DNA of 64,000 bases, taken from assembly GCA_047633195.1 (NCBI GenBank), contig JBLIEU010000012.1, positions 1-64,000 on the forward strand, written 5' to 3'. The position numbers were made by a program, and so were the translations under genes. The number at the start of each line of letters is the position of its first letter. The first letter of the stretch is position 1. Origin of the DNA: JAKVAV01 sp047633195. Its GTDB lineage: Bacteria; Bacteroidota; Bacteroidia; Flavobacteriales_D; Cryomorphaceae. This document shows positions 27,706 through 36,101 of the stretch, piece by piece. The notes beneath the pieces are model-generated. The model worked only from the letters and a program-made list of their open reading frames with translations. It did not search any database and was not told where the DNA came from.

Positions 27706-28448
27706 CGTATAGCAATGTTTTGGGTTCTTAATGTCTGTTTTAGGTCGGGAATAGGGATTTCTCCAAAGTGGAAAATACTCGCAGCCAATGCGGCATCGGC
27801 AATCTGAAATATTTGGGTAAAGTCTTCGATCCTTCCCGCACCACCCGAAGCGATGATGGGAATGTTCGTAGCATCGCTGATGGCTTGAGTCAATTCCACG
27901 TCGAAGCCGCTCTTGGTTCCGTCCTTTCTCATTGAGGTAAGAAGGATTTCTCCCGCACCACGCTCTTCGGCTTCTTTGGCCCATTCTACTGCGTCTCGTT
28001 CCGTTGGTGTGCGACCTCCATGAGTGAAAACTACCCATCGCCCATGCAGCCAATTGGCATCTAGCCCCAATACGAGGCATTGATTCCCAAATCGCTCGGA
28101 AATCTCGTTGAGCAGTTCGGGGCGCTTCACCGCCGAGGAATTTACGCTTACTTTATCGGCGCCGGCTTTCAATAATGCCGCGACGTCTTCCACACTCGAG
28201 ATTCCACCGCCGACGGTAAACGGGATGTTGATACGCTCGCCGATTTTCTCTACCAGCTCAACTAGCGTTTTACGCTTATCCACGGTGGCAGTGATATCGA
28301 GAAAAACCAGTTCGTCGGCCCCTTCATTTGAATAGGCTTCCGCCAATTCTACGGGATTGCCCGCATCGCGCAGATTGATAAAGTTGACGCCCTTTACCGT
28401 GCGGCCGTCTTTGATATCGAGGCAGGGTATGATTCGCTTCTTTAGCAT
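27702..28448 (-). CDS. hisF: imidazole glycerol phosphate synthase cyclase subunit
   Basis: TIM barrel that closes the imidazole ring using ammonia delivered from HisH. 248 residues. The two catalytic Asp residues appear in CLDIKDGRTVKG (first strand) and LGLDANW (fifth strand). Phosphate-binding glycines are in FTVGGGIS and IIASGGAGR. It contains the HGGRTPTERDAVEWA loop typical of HisF. The start overlaps the hisA stop by seven bases, the only junction in this operon that is not ATGA. Confidence 0.96.
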   Translation of the reverse strand: MLKKRIIPCLDIKDGRTVKGVNFINLRDAGNPVELAEAYSNEGADELVFLDITATVDKRKTLVELVEKIGERINIPFTVGGGISSVEDVAALLKAGADKVSVNSSAVKRPELLNEISERFGNQCLVLGLDANWLHGRWVVFTHGGRTPTERDAVEWAKEAEERGAGEILLTSMRKDGTKSGFDVELTQAISDATNIPIIASGGAGRIEDFTQIFQIADAALAASIFHFGEIPIPDLKQTLRTQNIAIR

Positions 28449-29158
28449 AAGGTAGAGAGGTCTTTCAGGTCAATGCGACCTTCGTAAATGGCTTTGCCAA
28501 TGATGGCTCCATAGAGCCCCATTTCTCGTAATTTCTCCAAGTCATCCATATCTCTGATGCCACCACTGGCAATGAGATTCAGATTCTCAATTTCTCCCAA
28601 TAGCTTTTTGTACAATTCGAAGGAAGGGCCTTCTAGCATCCCGTCCTTTTCCACATCAGTACTAATTACTGTTTTGAGTCCTTTCTCCAGGTATTCTCTG
28701 ACAAAGTCAAAGACATATTCATCGCCTGTCTCAGTCCATCCCGAAATGGCAATCTTTTCTCCTTTCACATCTGCGCCGAGTATCAGCTTTTCACTGCCGA
28801 AAATGCTGAGCCACTCAGTCACGAGCTCGGGGTTTTTGACGGCTACGCTTCCCACCGTTACTTTCTTCGCACCCGACTCAAAGGCAATCCGAATGGATTC
28901 ATCTGATTTAATCCCGCCGCCGAAATCTATTTCCAAAGGAGTTTTTGAAGCAATCTTTTCGAGAATTTTGTAGTTGACCACTTCTCCCGTTCGGGCTCCG
29001 TCGAGGTCTACCAAATGGAGGTAGCTCAGACCTGCATCTGCAAATCGCATTGCCATATCCAATGGATCGCTTGAGTATTCCTTCTTGGTGCTGAAATCAC
29101 CTTTTGTTAAACGGACACATTTGCCTTCCATCAAGTCAATGGCGGGTATGATTTTCAT
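28442..29158 (-). CDS. hisA: ProFAR isomerase
   Basis: TIM-barrel isomerase acting before HisF/HisH (1-(5-phosphoribosyl)-5-[(5-phosphoribosylamino)methylideneamino]imidazole-4-carboxamide isomerase). 238 residues. Catalytic Asp in PAIDLMEGKCVRLTKGDF and second Asp in ISTDVEKDGMLEGPS; phosphate loops IDFGGGIKSD and IASGGIRD. All family hallmarks are intact and the length is usual. The start is at an ATGA overlap with the hisH stop. Confidence 0.96.
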   Translation of the reverse strand: MKIIPAIDLMEGKCVRLTKGDFSTKKEYSSDPLDMAMRFADAGLSYLHLVDLDGARTGEVVNYKILEKIASKTPLEIDFGGGIKSDESIRIAFESGAKKVTVGSVAVKNPELVTEWLSIFGSEKLILGADVKGEKIAISGWTETGDEYVFDFVREYLEKGLKTVISTDVEKDGMLEGPSFELYKKLLGEIENLNLIASGGIRDMDDLEKLREMGLYGAIIGKAIYEGRIDLKDLSTLC

Positions 29159-29739
29159 GGGTTGATTTTTAAAAAGTTGGATAGGATTTTGGCTCCAGTC
29201 TCGCCCGATTTTTCGGGATGAAACTGAACTCCGTAAAAATTATCTCGCTGAAGTGCTGCCGTAAATGGGTGACCGTATTCACTTTTTGCGGAAGTGTCAG
29301 AACCCAATTCCACAAAATAAGAGTGGACGAAATAAACGTCCGCCCGGTCTGGTAATCCTTCAAAAAGTGAGGCTTTCATTTCAGTCAACTCATTCCAGCC
29401 CATATGGGGCACACGCTTGTCGGCTTCAAAGCGTTTTACCTTTTCGGGAAAAATACCGAGGCAATCGGTATCTCCTTCTTCGCTGTGGCTGCACATGAGC
29501 TGCATGCCGAGGCAAATACCCAGAAACGGCTGGGTTAATTCGAGCAAGATTTTGTCGAGACCTTTTTCTCTCAACTTCTGCATCGCAGGTTTGGCATTGC
29601 CTACACCCGGAAATATCACACGGTCAGCTTGCTTCAACAAATTGGGATCTGAGGTTACTTCAGCTTCGGCTCCAAGTCGATGAAGAGCATTTAACACGGA
29701 TCGCACATTGCCAGCATTGTAATCTACGATAGCGATCAT
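29155..29739 (-). CDS. hisH: imidazole glycerol phosphate synthase glutaminase subunit
   Basis: Class I glutamine amidotransferase that supplies ammonia to HisF. 194 residues from ATG 29737-29739; the open frame extends further upstream but only inside hisB. Nucleophile Cys in FLGICLGMQLM, oxyanion region FPGVGNAKPAM, and the His/Glu pair in VQFHPEKSG. The start overlaps the hisB stop as ATGA. Together with HisF it forms the heterodimeric synthase. Confidence 0.95.
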   Translation of the reverse strand: MIAIVDYNAGNVRSVLNALHRLGAEAEVTSDPNLLKQADRVIFPGVGNAKPAMQKLREKGLDKILLELTQPFLGICLGMQLMCSHSEEGDTDCLGIFPEKVKRFEADKRVPHMGWNELTEMKASLFEGLPDRADVYFVHSYFVELGSDTSAKSEYGHPFTAALQRDNFYGVQFHPEKSGETGAKILSNFLKINP

Positions 29740-30824
29740 AAGCTTCCTTTGGTGCTGGGGATTCTGTAATCGCCTGTGTCGGCAATGGCCATGCGGATGG
29801 CGCGAGACCAAGCCTTGAAAATCGACTCGATTTTATGGTGCTCGTTTTCTCCTTCAGCCTTGATGTTGAGGTTGCACATCGACGCATCGGCAAAGCTCTT
29901 GAAAAAGTGAGAGAACATTTCGGTCGGCATCTTACCGATCCTTTCTCTCTTGAAGTCGGCATCCCAAATGAGCCAGGGTCTACCACCGAAATCGAGAGCG
30001 ACCTGAGCCAAACAGTCGTCCATTGGCAAAGTGAAGCCATATCGAGAGATTCCCTTTTTGGTTCCCAATGCCTTTCGAAAAGCTTCACCCAAGGCCAGCC
30101 CCGTGTCTTCGATGGTGTGGTGCTCATCGACAATCAAGTCTCCCGTCACGTCAATTTCCAAGTCGATTCCTCCGTGTTTGGCAAGTTGCTCCAGCATGTG
30201 ATCGAAGAAGGCGATCCCCGTGGAAATCTTGGATTGACCCGAACCATCTAGGTTCAATCCGATTTTGATCTCCGTTTCCGTTGTTGCTCGTTTTACTTCT
30301 GCTCTACGGAATCTTCCTTTCAGAAACTTGTAGATTTCCTCCCAGTTACTGGTAGAAAAAGCAGCACTATCATCGCTTTCAGCAGCGATGAAAATGGCTT
30401 GAGCTCCCAAGTTTTCGGCAAGTTGAATGTCGCTTTTGCGGTCGCCCAATACGTAGGAATTGGCCAAGTCGTAATCACCTTTTAGGTAGTGAGTCAATAG
30501 AGCTGTGCCTGGTTTTCGGGTAGGAGCATTGTCCTCTGCTCGAGTGGGGTCAATGAGTACCTCGTCAAAGCGAATACCTTCATCTTCCAAGATTTGGAGC
30601 ATCTTGTTGTGAGGCGGCCAAAAGTTCTCTTCGGGATGAGTCTCTGTTCCGAGGCCGTCTTGGTTGGTCACCATCACCAAAAGAAAATCCGTTTCGCGAG
30701 CTATTCTCGCCAAGTTGGTAATCGCACCAGGGAGAAATCGCAGTTTTTCGAAGCTATCGATTTGCTCGTCTGCAGGTTCTTCGATGATGGTTCCATCGCG
30801 GTCGATAAAAAGTACTTTTTTCAT
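29736..30824 (-). CDS. hisB: bifunctional histidinol-phosphatase / imidazoleglycerol-phosphate dehydratase
   Basis: 362 residues with two enzymes. The N-terminal HAD phosphatase (1 to about 165) has nucleophile Asp8 and Asp10 in FIDRDGTI, a Lys in RKPGTALL and DRKSDIQLAENLG. The four zinc-binding Cys/His of the enterobacterial enzyme are replaced: the segment reads LIDPTRAEDNAPTRKP. The C-terminal dehydratase (about 170-362) has the paired metal-binding motifs DHMLEQLAKHGG with DEHHTIED and the late AGENEHHKIES-like EGENEHHKIES. Its start is an ATGA overlap with hisC. Confidence 0.95.
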   Translation of the reverse strand: MKKVLFIDRDGTIIEEPADEQIDSFEKLRFLPGAITNLARIARETDFLLVMVTNQDGLGTETHPEENFWPPHNKMLQILEDEGIRFDEVLIDPTRAEDNAPTRKPGTALLTHYLKGDYDLANSYVLGDRKSDIQLAENLGAQAIFIAAESDDSAAFSTSNWEEIYKFLKGRFRRAEVKRATTETEIKIGLNLDGSGQSKISTGIAFFDHMLEQLAKHGGIDLEIDVTGDLIVDEHHTIEDTGLALGEAFRKALGTKKGISRYGFTLPMDDCLAQVALDFGGRPWLIWDADFKRERIGKMPTEMFSHFFKSFADASMCNLNIKAEGENEHHKIESIFKAWSRAIRMAIADTGDYRIPSTKGSL

Positions 30825-31855
30825 TCGTAGAAAGACTTAATGTTTTGAATCAATGTTCTGTTTTCTGAAGGAGTTCCGATGGTTATGCGCAGGGCATCCC
30901 TGACTTGCTTCGATCGATCGCGCACCACAATGCCTTTTGCGGCAAGGTGGCGGTAAAGCTCTGTGGCTCGATCGATTTCAATCAGCAAGAAATTCGCTTC
31001 CGATGGATGTATTTTCTTTACGGCGCTGAGCTTTTGTAACGCTGCCTTCATCTCTTCTCGCTCGCGAAGAATCATCTCAATTTCTTTAAGTACGGCCTCC
31101 CTGTTTTCAAGGGTTTTCATGGCGAAATTCTGGGTAAGACCGTTCACGTTGTAAGGCGGTTTAATCTTATTCAAGATCTCTATGATCACCTCATTGGCGA
31201 AAGCCATACCCAAACGAATGGCCGCCAATCCGTATGCTTTGGAGAATGTTTGCAGCACAACCAGATTAGGAAATTCTTCGAGCCTTTTTGTCCAAGATTC
31301 TCTTTTTGAAAAATCGATGTACGCTTCGTCCACAATGACCAATCCTTCGCTAATCCGCAGGATAGTTTCCACTGCCTCAGTATTCATATCGTTTCCCGTC
31401 GGATTGTTGGGAGAGCAGATGAAAGTCAGTTTGGCATTCACTTCCAATGCCTTTTCCACGTCAATTTGAAAATCGTCCTTGAGCGAAACTTCAATTGTCT
31501 CCACCGCATTGATATCAGCGGCGATTTGGTACATCCCGTAAGTAGGGGTGAAGATGAGAATCGAATCTGTTCGTGGCTCACAGAAGGCGCGGATGAGCAG
31601 GTCAATCGCCTCGTCGCTGCCGTTCCCAAGGAAGATGGAGGGTTCTTTCACGCCCTTCAACTTGCTGATTTTCTGTTTCAGCTTTCGCTGATAGGGATCG
31701 GGATAGCGATTCAAATTCTTGTGATCGAATGGGTTTTCATTCGCGTCAAGACTAATCGAGGCTTCCCCTTCGAATTCATCTCGTGCACTGCGGTATGGCG
31801 AGAGCGCTTTCACATTCTCCCGAACCAGACTCATTATGTCAAATGTTGATTTCAT
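30821..31855 (-). CDS. hisC: histidinol-phosphate aminotransferase
   Basis: PLP-dependent class II aminotransferase that converts imidazole acetol phosphate to histidinol phosphate. 344 residues. The PLP lysine lies in TFSKAYGLAAIRLGM; other hallmarks are LDANENPF, LGNGSDEAIDLL, CSPNNPTGN, IVDEAYIDF and RITIGTPSEN. The start overlaps the hisD stop as ATGA and its own stop overlaps the hisB start. Confidence 0.96.
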   Translation of the reverse strand: MKSTFDIMSLVRENVKALSPYRSARDEFEGEASISLDANENPFDHKNLNRYPDPYQRKLKQKISKLKGVKEPSIFLGNGSDEAIDLLIRAFCEPRTDSILIFTPTYGMYQIAADINAVETIEVSLKDDFQIDVEKALEVNAKLTFICSPNNPTGNDMNTEAVETILRISEGLVIVDEAYIDFSKRESWTKRLEEFPNLVVLQTFSKAYGLAAIRLGMAFANEVIIEILNKIKPPYNVNGLTQNFAMKTLENREAVLKEIEMILREREEMKAALQKLSAVKKIHPSEANFLLIEIDRATELYRHLAAKGIVVRDRSKQVRDALRITIGTPSENRTLIQNIKSFYE

Positions 31856-33135
31856 TTCAATCTTAAGCTTACCGCGTTTTTGTGGGCTTGGAGTCCCTCG
31901 GCTTCCGCCAATAGCTCTACCGCTCGACCGATGTTTTCTAGGCCTTCTCTCGTTACTTCTTGGAAGGTCACTTTCTTCACGAAGCTATCCAGCGATACTC
32001 CCGAGTAGCTTCTCGCAAAGCCATTTGTCGGTAAGGTATGGTTTGTTCCACTGGCGTAATCGCCCAAACTTTCGCAACTCCACTTTCCGATAAAGACGCT
32101 TCCCGCCGTTTGAACAAGTTCGGCCAATTCTCGAGCGTTTTCGGTAGAAAGGATGAGGTGCTCGGGTGCATATCTGTTGGAGAAATCCATTGCTTCACGA
32201 TCTGTTTTGAGGACAATCGCAAGACTGTTTTGAAGAGCTTTTCTTGCGACTTCTTGGCGAGGCAAGGCTGAAACTTGAGCTTCGATCTCATTAAGAATCT
32301 TTTCCAATTTGCTTGTTGTATCACCTCGTTCCTCGCTCATCACCAATACCACTTGACTGTCTGCACCGTGCTCGGCTTGACTCAATAGATCGGCAGCGAC
32401 AAAGGCCGCATTGCTCTCGACATCGGCAATGACGAGAACTTCGCTTGGCCCCGCTGGCATGTCTATAGCAGTTCCTTCTTGTTGAACCATCTGCTTCGCC
32501 AAGGTCACAAATCGATTTCCTGGGCCGAAGATCTTATCCACTTTGGGAACGCTCTCCGTCCCATAGGCCATTGCTGCGATGGCTTGGGCGCCACCAATTT
32601 TGAAGATGGTGTCGAATCCCAGTTTTTGGGCGATGTAGATGATCGCTGGGTGAATAGATCCGTCCTTGCTTGGAGGCGTGCAGATGACTACTTCTTGACA
32701 GCCTGCAAGCTTAGCGGGAACGCCGAGCATCATCAAGGAGGAGAGGAGAGGAGCTGTTCCCCCTGGAATGTAAAGCCCCACCTTTTCGATGGGCAAGCTT
32801 TTGCGCCAACAAGTAACCCCAGGCTGGGTTTCGATGCGTTTTGGCACTTCTGCTTGAGCGCCGTGGAAGGTTTCGATGTTTGATAGGGCTAAATCGATTG
32901 CATCTTGGAGCTTCGGGACGATGCGCGCATCGTCGTCCGTAGCATCAAAACGAAGAGATGAGCCTTTCTCGAAAGCATCAAACCGCACAGAAAATTCAGC
33001 CACTGCCTCATCGCCGCGATTTTTCACCTCTTTCAGGATTTCCGTTACGGTCGCTTCGATTGACTCGTTGTCGAAATCGGGTCTCTTAGCGAGATCCGCC
33101 CACCTTGATTCTTCAGGGTACTTCAGAGTTTTCAT
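31852..33135 (-). CDS. hisD: histidinol dehydrogenase
   Basis: Final step, histidinol to histidine with two NAD+. 427 residues from ATG 33133-33135, which overlaps the hisG stop as ATGA; an ATG at 33159 in the same frame would lie inside hisG and was rejected. Hallmarks: IPGGTAPLLSSLMM, GPGNRFVTLAKQ, MPAGPSEVLVIAD, the zinc-binding LLSQAEHGADSQ, and YAPEHLIL. Length is normal. Confidence 0.96.
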   Translation of the reverse strand: MKTLKYPEESRWADLAKRPDFDNESIEATVTEILKEVKNRGDEAVAEFSVRFDAFEKGSSLRFDATDDDARIVPKLQDAIDLALSNIETFHGAQAEVPKRIETQPGVTCWRKSLPIEKVGLYIPGGTAPLLSSLMMLGVPAKLAGCQEVVICTPPSKDGSIHPAIIYIAQKLGFDTIFKIGGAQAIAAMAYGTESVPKVDKIFGPGNRFVTLAKQMVQQEGTAIDMPAGPSEVLVIADVESNAAFVAADLLSQAEHGADSQVVLVMSEERGDTTSKLEKILNEIEAQVSALPRQEVARKALQNSLAIVLKTDREAMDFSNRYAPEHLILSTENARELAELVQTAGSVFIGKWSCESLGDYASGTNHTLPTNGFARSYSGVSLDSFVKKVTFQEVTREGLENIGRAVELLAEAEGLQAHKNAVSLRLK

Positions 33136-33983
33136 AGCACCATTTTTTCGATTGGACATACCAGTACACCTTCGGCTCCCGCCGATCTTAGCTTATCGAT
33201 CACTTCCCAAAACTCGTCTTCCTTCACTACCGAGTGCAAGCTACTCCAGCCTTCTTTTGCCAAGGGAAGCACCGTCGGACTTTTCATTCCCGGAAGGAGA
33301 GAGGTAATTTCATCCAATGAATCGTTGGGTGCGTTGAGCAGGATGTATTTAAACTTGTCGGCTTTGTTGACCGCCCGAATTCTAAAGAGCAGTTTCTCGA
33401 CCAGTTCGGCTTTCTCTGCACTGAGATTCATGTTTTGAATCAAAACGGCTTCGCTTCGATCTACCGTCTCGACCTCTTTGAGGCCATTAGCCAAAAGCGT
33501 ACTTCCAGTGCTCACGATATCGCAAACAGAATCAGCCAAACCAATACTGGGAGCGATTTCTACACTTCCACTGATTTCTTCTATTTCGGCGGTCAGTCCT
33601 TTCTCGTCGAGAAATTTTTGGACGATATTTGGGTAACTCGTGGCTATCTTTTTACCATTGAACCAATCCAGACCCGGATAGTCGATGTCTCTTTGCACTG
33701 CCATTGAAAGTCGGCATTTGGCAAAACCCAAAGCTTCGGCAATCTCTACGGCTTTCTTTTTTTCTTTCACCACATTTTCACCGACGATGCCCAAATCGGC
33801 GACGCCATCAGCTACGTATTGCGGAATATCGTCATCTCTCAGGTAGAGCACTTCCAAGGGGAAGTTGGTGGCTTCGCTTCGCAGCTTTCCACCATTGGAA
33901 ACTTTGATTCCACAGTTCTTCAAAAGCTCCACGCTCTTTTCACTCAGTCTTCCGCCTTTTTGTACGGCTATTTTCAATTTCAT
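33132..33983 (-). CDS. hisG: ATP phosphoribosyltransferase, long form
   Basis: First committed step of histidine synthesis and the usual site of feedback inhibition. 283 residues, the long hexameric form that does not need HisZ. The catalytic part starts LKIAVQKGGRLSEKSVELL and includes the PRPP-binding IVSTGSTLLANGL. The C-terminal 75 residues form the HisG_C domain that binds histidine. It is the first structural gene after the leader peptide and attenuator, and its stop overlaps hisD as ATGA. Confidence 0.96.
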   Translation of the reverse strand: MKLKIAVQKGGRLSEKSVELLKNCGIKVSNGGKLRSEATNFPLEVLYLRDDDIPQYVADGVADLGIVGENVVKEKKKAVEIAEALGFAKCRLSMAVQRDIDYPGLDWFNGKKIATSYPNIVQKFLDEKGLTAEIEEISGSVEIAPSIGLADSVCDIVSTGSTLLANGLKEVETVDRSEAVLIQNMNLSAEKAELVEKLLFRIRAVNKADKFKYILLNAPNDSLDEITSLLPGMKSPTVLPLAKEGWSSLHSVVKEDEFWEVIDKLRSAGAEGVLVCPIEKMVL

Positions 33984-34002
33984 CTTTTCGATTTTTTTTC
34001 AA

Positions 34003-34032
34003 TAAAAAAGCCCCTCCGAAGTCGGAGGGGCT
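34003..34032 (-). terminator. his attenuator terminator hairpin
   Basis: Plus-strand arms AGCCCCTCCGA (34009-34019) and TCGGAGGGGCT (34022-34032) form a GC-rich stem of about 10-11 pairs. On the minus strand it is followed at once by TTTTTTATT. It sits between the histidine leader peptide and hisG, where an attenuator is expected. Confidence 0.9.
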
Positions 34033-34062
34033 CTAAGTAAATTTATGATTTACACTACAGCA

Positions 34063-34125
34063 TCAACCTTCTTCAGAATTGTCTAAGGAAGTAAGATGAT
34101 GGTGATGTGTTTTGTTCAAATTCAT
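34063..34125 (-). CDS. hisL: his operon leader peptide with four consecutive His codons
   Basis: ATG at 34123-34125, TGA at 34063-34065, 20 residues. Codons 7-10 are CAT CAC CAT CAT (His x4), preceded by MNLNKT and followed by LTSLDNSEEG. It lies directly upstream of a strong terminator and hisG. Ribosome stalling at the His codons when charged His-tRNA is scarce should favour an alternative RNA fold that prevents the terminator from forming, as in the known his attenuation of Proteobacteria. The competing antiterminator pairing was not worked out. A small GTAAAT/ATTTAC hairpin between the leader stop and the terminator may take part. Too short for routine gene finders. Confidence 0.85.
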   Translation of the reverse strand: MNLNKTHHHHLTSLDNSEEG

Positions 34126-34131
34126 TTCGGG

Positions 34132-34139
34132 CAAATTTA
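34132..34139 (-). promoter_or_regulatory. putative his operon -7 box (TAAATTTG on the minus strand)
   Basis: An exact TAnnTTTG box ends six bases before the leader-peptide ATG, so the leader mRNA could begin at or very near its start codon. The -33 element is not evident. Confidence 0.4.
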
Positions 34140-34165
34140 ATAGATAATTTTTGAGTTGCGGAAAT

Positions 34166-35956
34166 TCAGTTTTCAATAATCACTTTTCCGTGGTAAATCG
34201 ACTGTTCTGATCTCAACTGAATTATATAGATGCCATTTGATATTTTAGTAACATCAACATCTTGAACACCGGAATTCAGGTTTTGTTGCAGGACGACCTT
34301 TCCCGTGATATCAATTAGGGTCATTTGACCAGAGTTTTCATGGAGCTCGAAGGAGAAGCTCTCGCTACTAGGATTGGGATATACGCGCAGAGGTTTGCGC
34401 TCCGGGCTTTTATCGGCTGATAGAACGATGGCAGGAAGAGGCTCACATTGCATTCCTTCGACTTCATCGGCAAAGCGCTGAAGGGTTTCGATGACCGTTT
34501 CTTCATCATCGAATGATTCGCGAGCGAAGATGTATGCGAGGTCGATGTATTGGATGTCGTCAGGGGAAATGTTGAATGGGCCTGAGGAGCTTATCATGCG
34601 GCGGTCTCCAGAAGGAAACCCTTCATTTCCTTCTGTCCATCCGCCTTCTAAAGGATATTCAGGATCAATACCAGCGGTGCCAGCATTCAATGGATCTGAT
34701 ACGCCAGGGAATGAGTACTTCGCTTGTAGCACTTCGGGATCTACGGGAACATATCCTATACCACCATAACTTAAGGGGGTTCCATCCCTCCAAATGGATT
34801 TCATGTAATGGTAGTATTGAGGAGCAATTGAAGGTCCTTGAACCGCAGAGGGAGAACCACCACCGCCGTAAGAGACAGAACGAGCTAATCCAAGCCTTTC
34901 GTTGTCCAGCAATCCATCTTGCCATCCTGAAGTCGCATTACCGTAAAACGAAGAATACTCGGAGTTGTCATCTGAACCATTAAAAGGTGCTGTAGGTCCG
35001 GAAAGAACTTTAACTCCCATAGCAGGAAGATCAGTTCCATAACCAGGCCCTGCAGAATTAGGCTGATCATTGGCTTGACCGTTGTAAACATAGAACATGC
35101 TTCTTTCTACGTCTGTACCTAGATAATCGTCTGTTGAATTCCCCAGATCGAAATCATTCCACAAACCTGCGTAGGTGTCGCTCAAGCTCTGGATTCCGCG
35201 ATTGATCAGCTTGTATTGGACAAAAAGCGTATTAAAATCTGAGCCCGTGGCTGCGTTGTATCCATAGACCGTGGTATGGACTTCAAGACCTATTTCGAGT
35301 CCATCTTGTTCTGATCCTGATACCCCTAAATCATTCCATATTGCGAATGATGAAAAGTCACCGCAAATAGCGGGATAGTCTCCCTCTTCTGGGTTATAGT
35401 TTCCATTTCCATTTCTGTCGACGTATGGAGCGAGATTCGAATCGTAACCACTTTCTCCCTCAGCAGGCCAAGACATGAAATCTGAAGGGGTTTCATAAGA
35501 TGGAAATTCAGAGAACTCGTCACAGTTTGGATCCGCTAGACAGTCGAAGTAGTCAACGTGATTCTCGATTTGCTCTACAGTCACAAACCAAATATAATTG
35601 TAGTCAGCCGCTTCACTCGCAGTGCTTAGTTCTCCATTAAGCTTCAAAGGCCCCCAGTTTTCATAGCAGCTCTCATTCGAGTTTTGGCAAAATCTTCTGA
35701 AGGCGATCTTCAACTCATCACTCTGATTGAGACCTCCAAGCCAGAGAGTGGAGGTGTAAACGGCATGATTCCCTTCATTTATGGGAACTTCCAGACCTGG
35801 GTCGCCAGTACTTTCATCGTAAAATAAACTTCCATTCGTAGTTTGCGTCCACCTAAAATTATTCCCTTCAAAAACAAACGTGTTTGCCTGTTCTTGTGCC
35901 AGTGCGTTCGAGCCGCAGATGATGAATGAAACGATAAAGAGTTGAATTGGTCTCAT
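34166..35956 (-). CDS. secreted T9SS type A sorting domain protein
   Basis: 596 residues. Signal peptide MRPIQLFIVSFIICGSNALAQ. A large mature domain of unknown fold starts with a WTQTTNGSLFYDES segment, has many Asp/Asn-Gly turns (VDRNGNGNYNPEEGDYPA) and a cysteine-containing FRRFCQNSNESCYENW region. This architecture recurs in Bacteroidota secreted proteins but has no assigned function. The last 80 residues are a type IX sorting domain (LRVYPNPSSESF, IDITGKVVLQQNL, ISNGIYIIQL), directing export through the T9SS and surface attachment. Monocistronic; its 3' end lies 40 bases from the his leader, on the same strand. Confidence 0.82.
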   Translation of the reverse strand: MRPIQLFIVSFIICGSNALAQEQANTFVFEGNNFRWTQTTNGSLFYDESTGDPGLEVPINEGNHAVYTSTLWLGGLNQSDELKIAFRRFCQNSNESCYENWGPLKLNGELSTASEAADYNYIWFVTVEQIENHVDYFDCLADPNCDEFSEFPSYETPSDFMSWPAEGESGYDSNLAPYVDRNGNGNYNPEEGDYPAICGDFSSFAIWNDLGVSGSEQDGLEIGLEVHTTVYGYNAATGSDFNTLFVQYKLINRGIQSLSDTYAGLWNDFDLGNSTDDYLGTDVERSMFYVYNGQANDQPNSAGPGYGTDLPAMGVKVLSGPTAPFNGSDDNSEYSSFYGNATSGWQDGLLDNERLGLARSVSYGGGGSPSAVQGPSIAPQYYHYMKSIWRDGTPLSYGGIGYVPVDPEVLQAKYSFPGVSDPLNAGTAGIDPEYPLEGGWTEGNEGFPSGDRRMISSSGPFNISPDDIQYIDLAYIFARESFDDEETVIETLQRFADEVEGMQCEPLPAIVLSADKSPERKPLRVYPNPSSESFSFELHENSGQMTLIDITGKVVLQQNLNSGVQDVDVTKISNGIYIIQLRSEQSIYHGKVIIEN

Positions 35957-36050
35957 AGGTTTTGATTTTTCAGTTTAACAACACTAAAGCTAGCAGGAAC
36001 AAACAGCAGAGACAAATCGAATTCAGGCAAAACTTAACAAGTCAAAAAAA

Positions 36051-36076
36051 AGCCGTCCCAATTGCTTGGGACGGCT
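36051..36076 (-). terminator. terminator of the first fasciclin gene
   Basis: Perfect 11-pair stem AGCCGTCCCAA / TTGGGACGGCT with loop TTGC, followed on the minus strand by seven T. The adjacent sequence TTCAATTCAAT..TGGGTTCGAAATTAT is shared with the paralogue's 3' end at about 38890-38915. Confidence 0.9.
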
Positions 36077-36101
36077 TTCAATTCAATGAGTGGGTTCGAA
36101 A

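Noticed and set aside
27706..28080. N-terminal extension of HisIE
   Set aside because: The added residues are hisF read in another frame; the family starts at MNPDFNKGEG.
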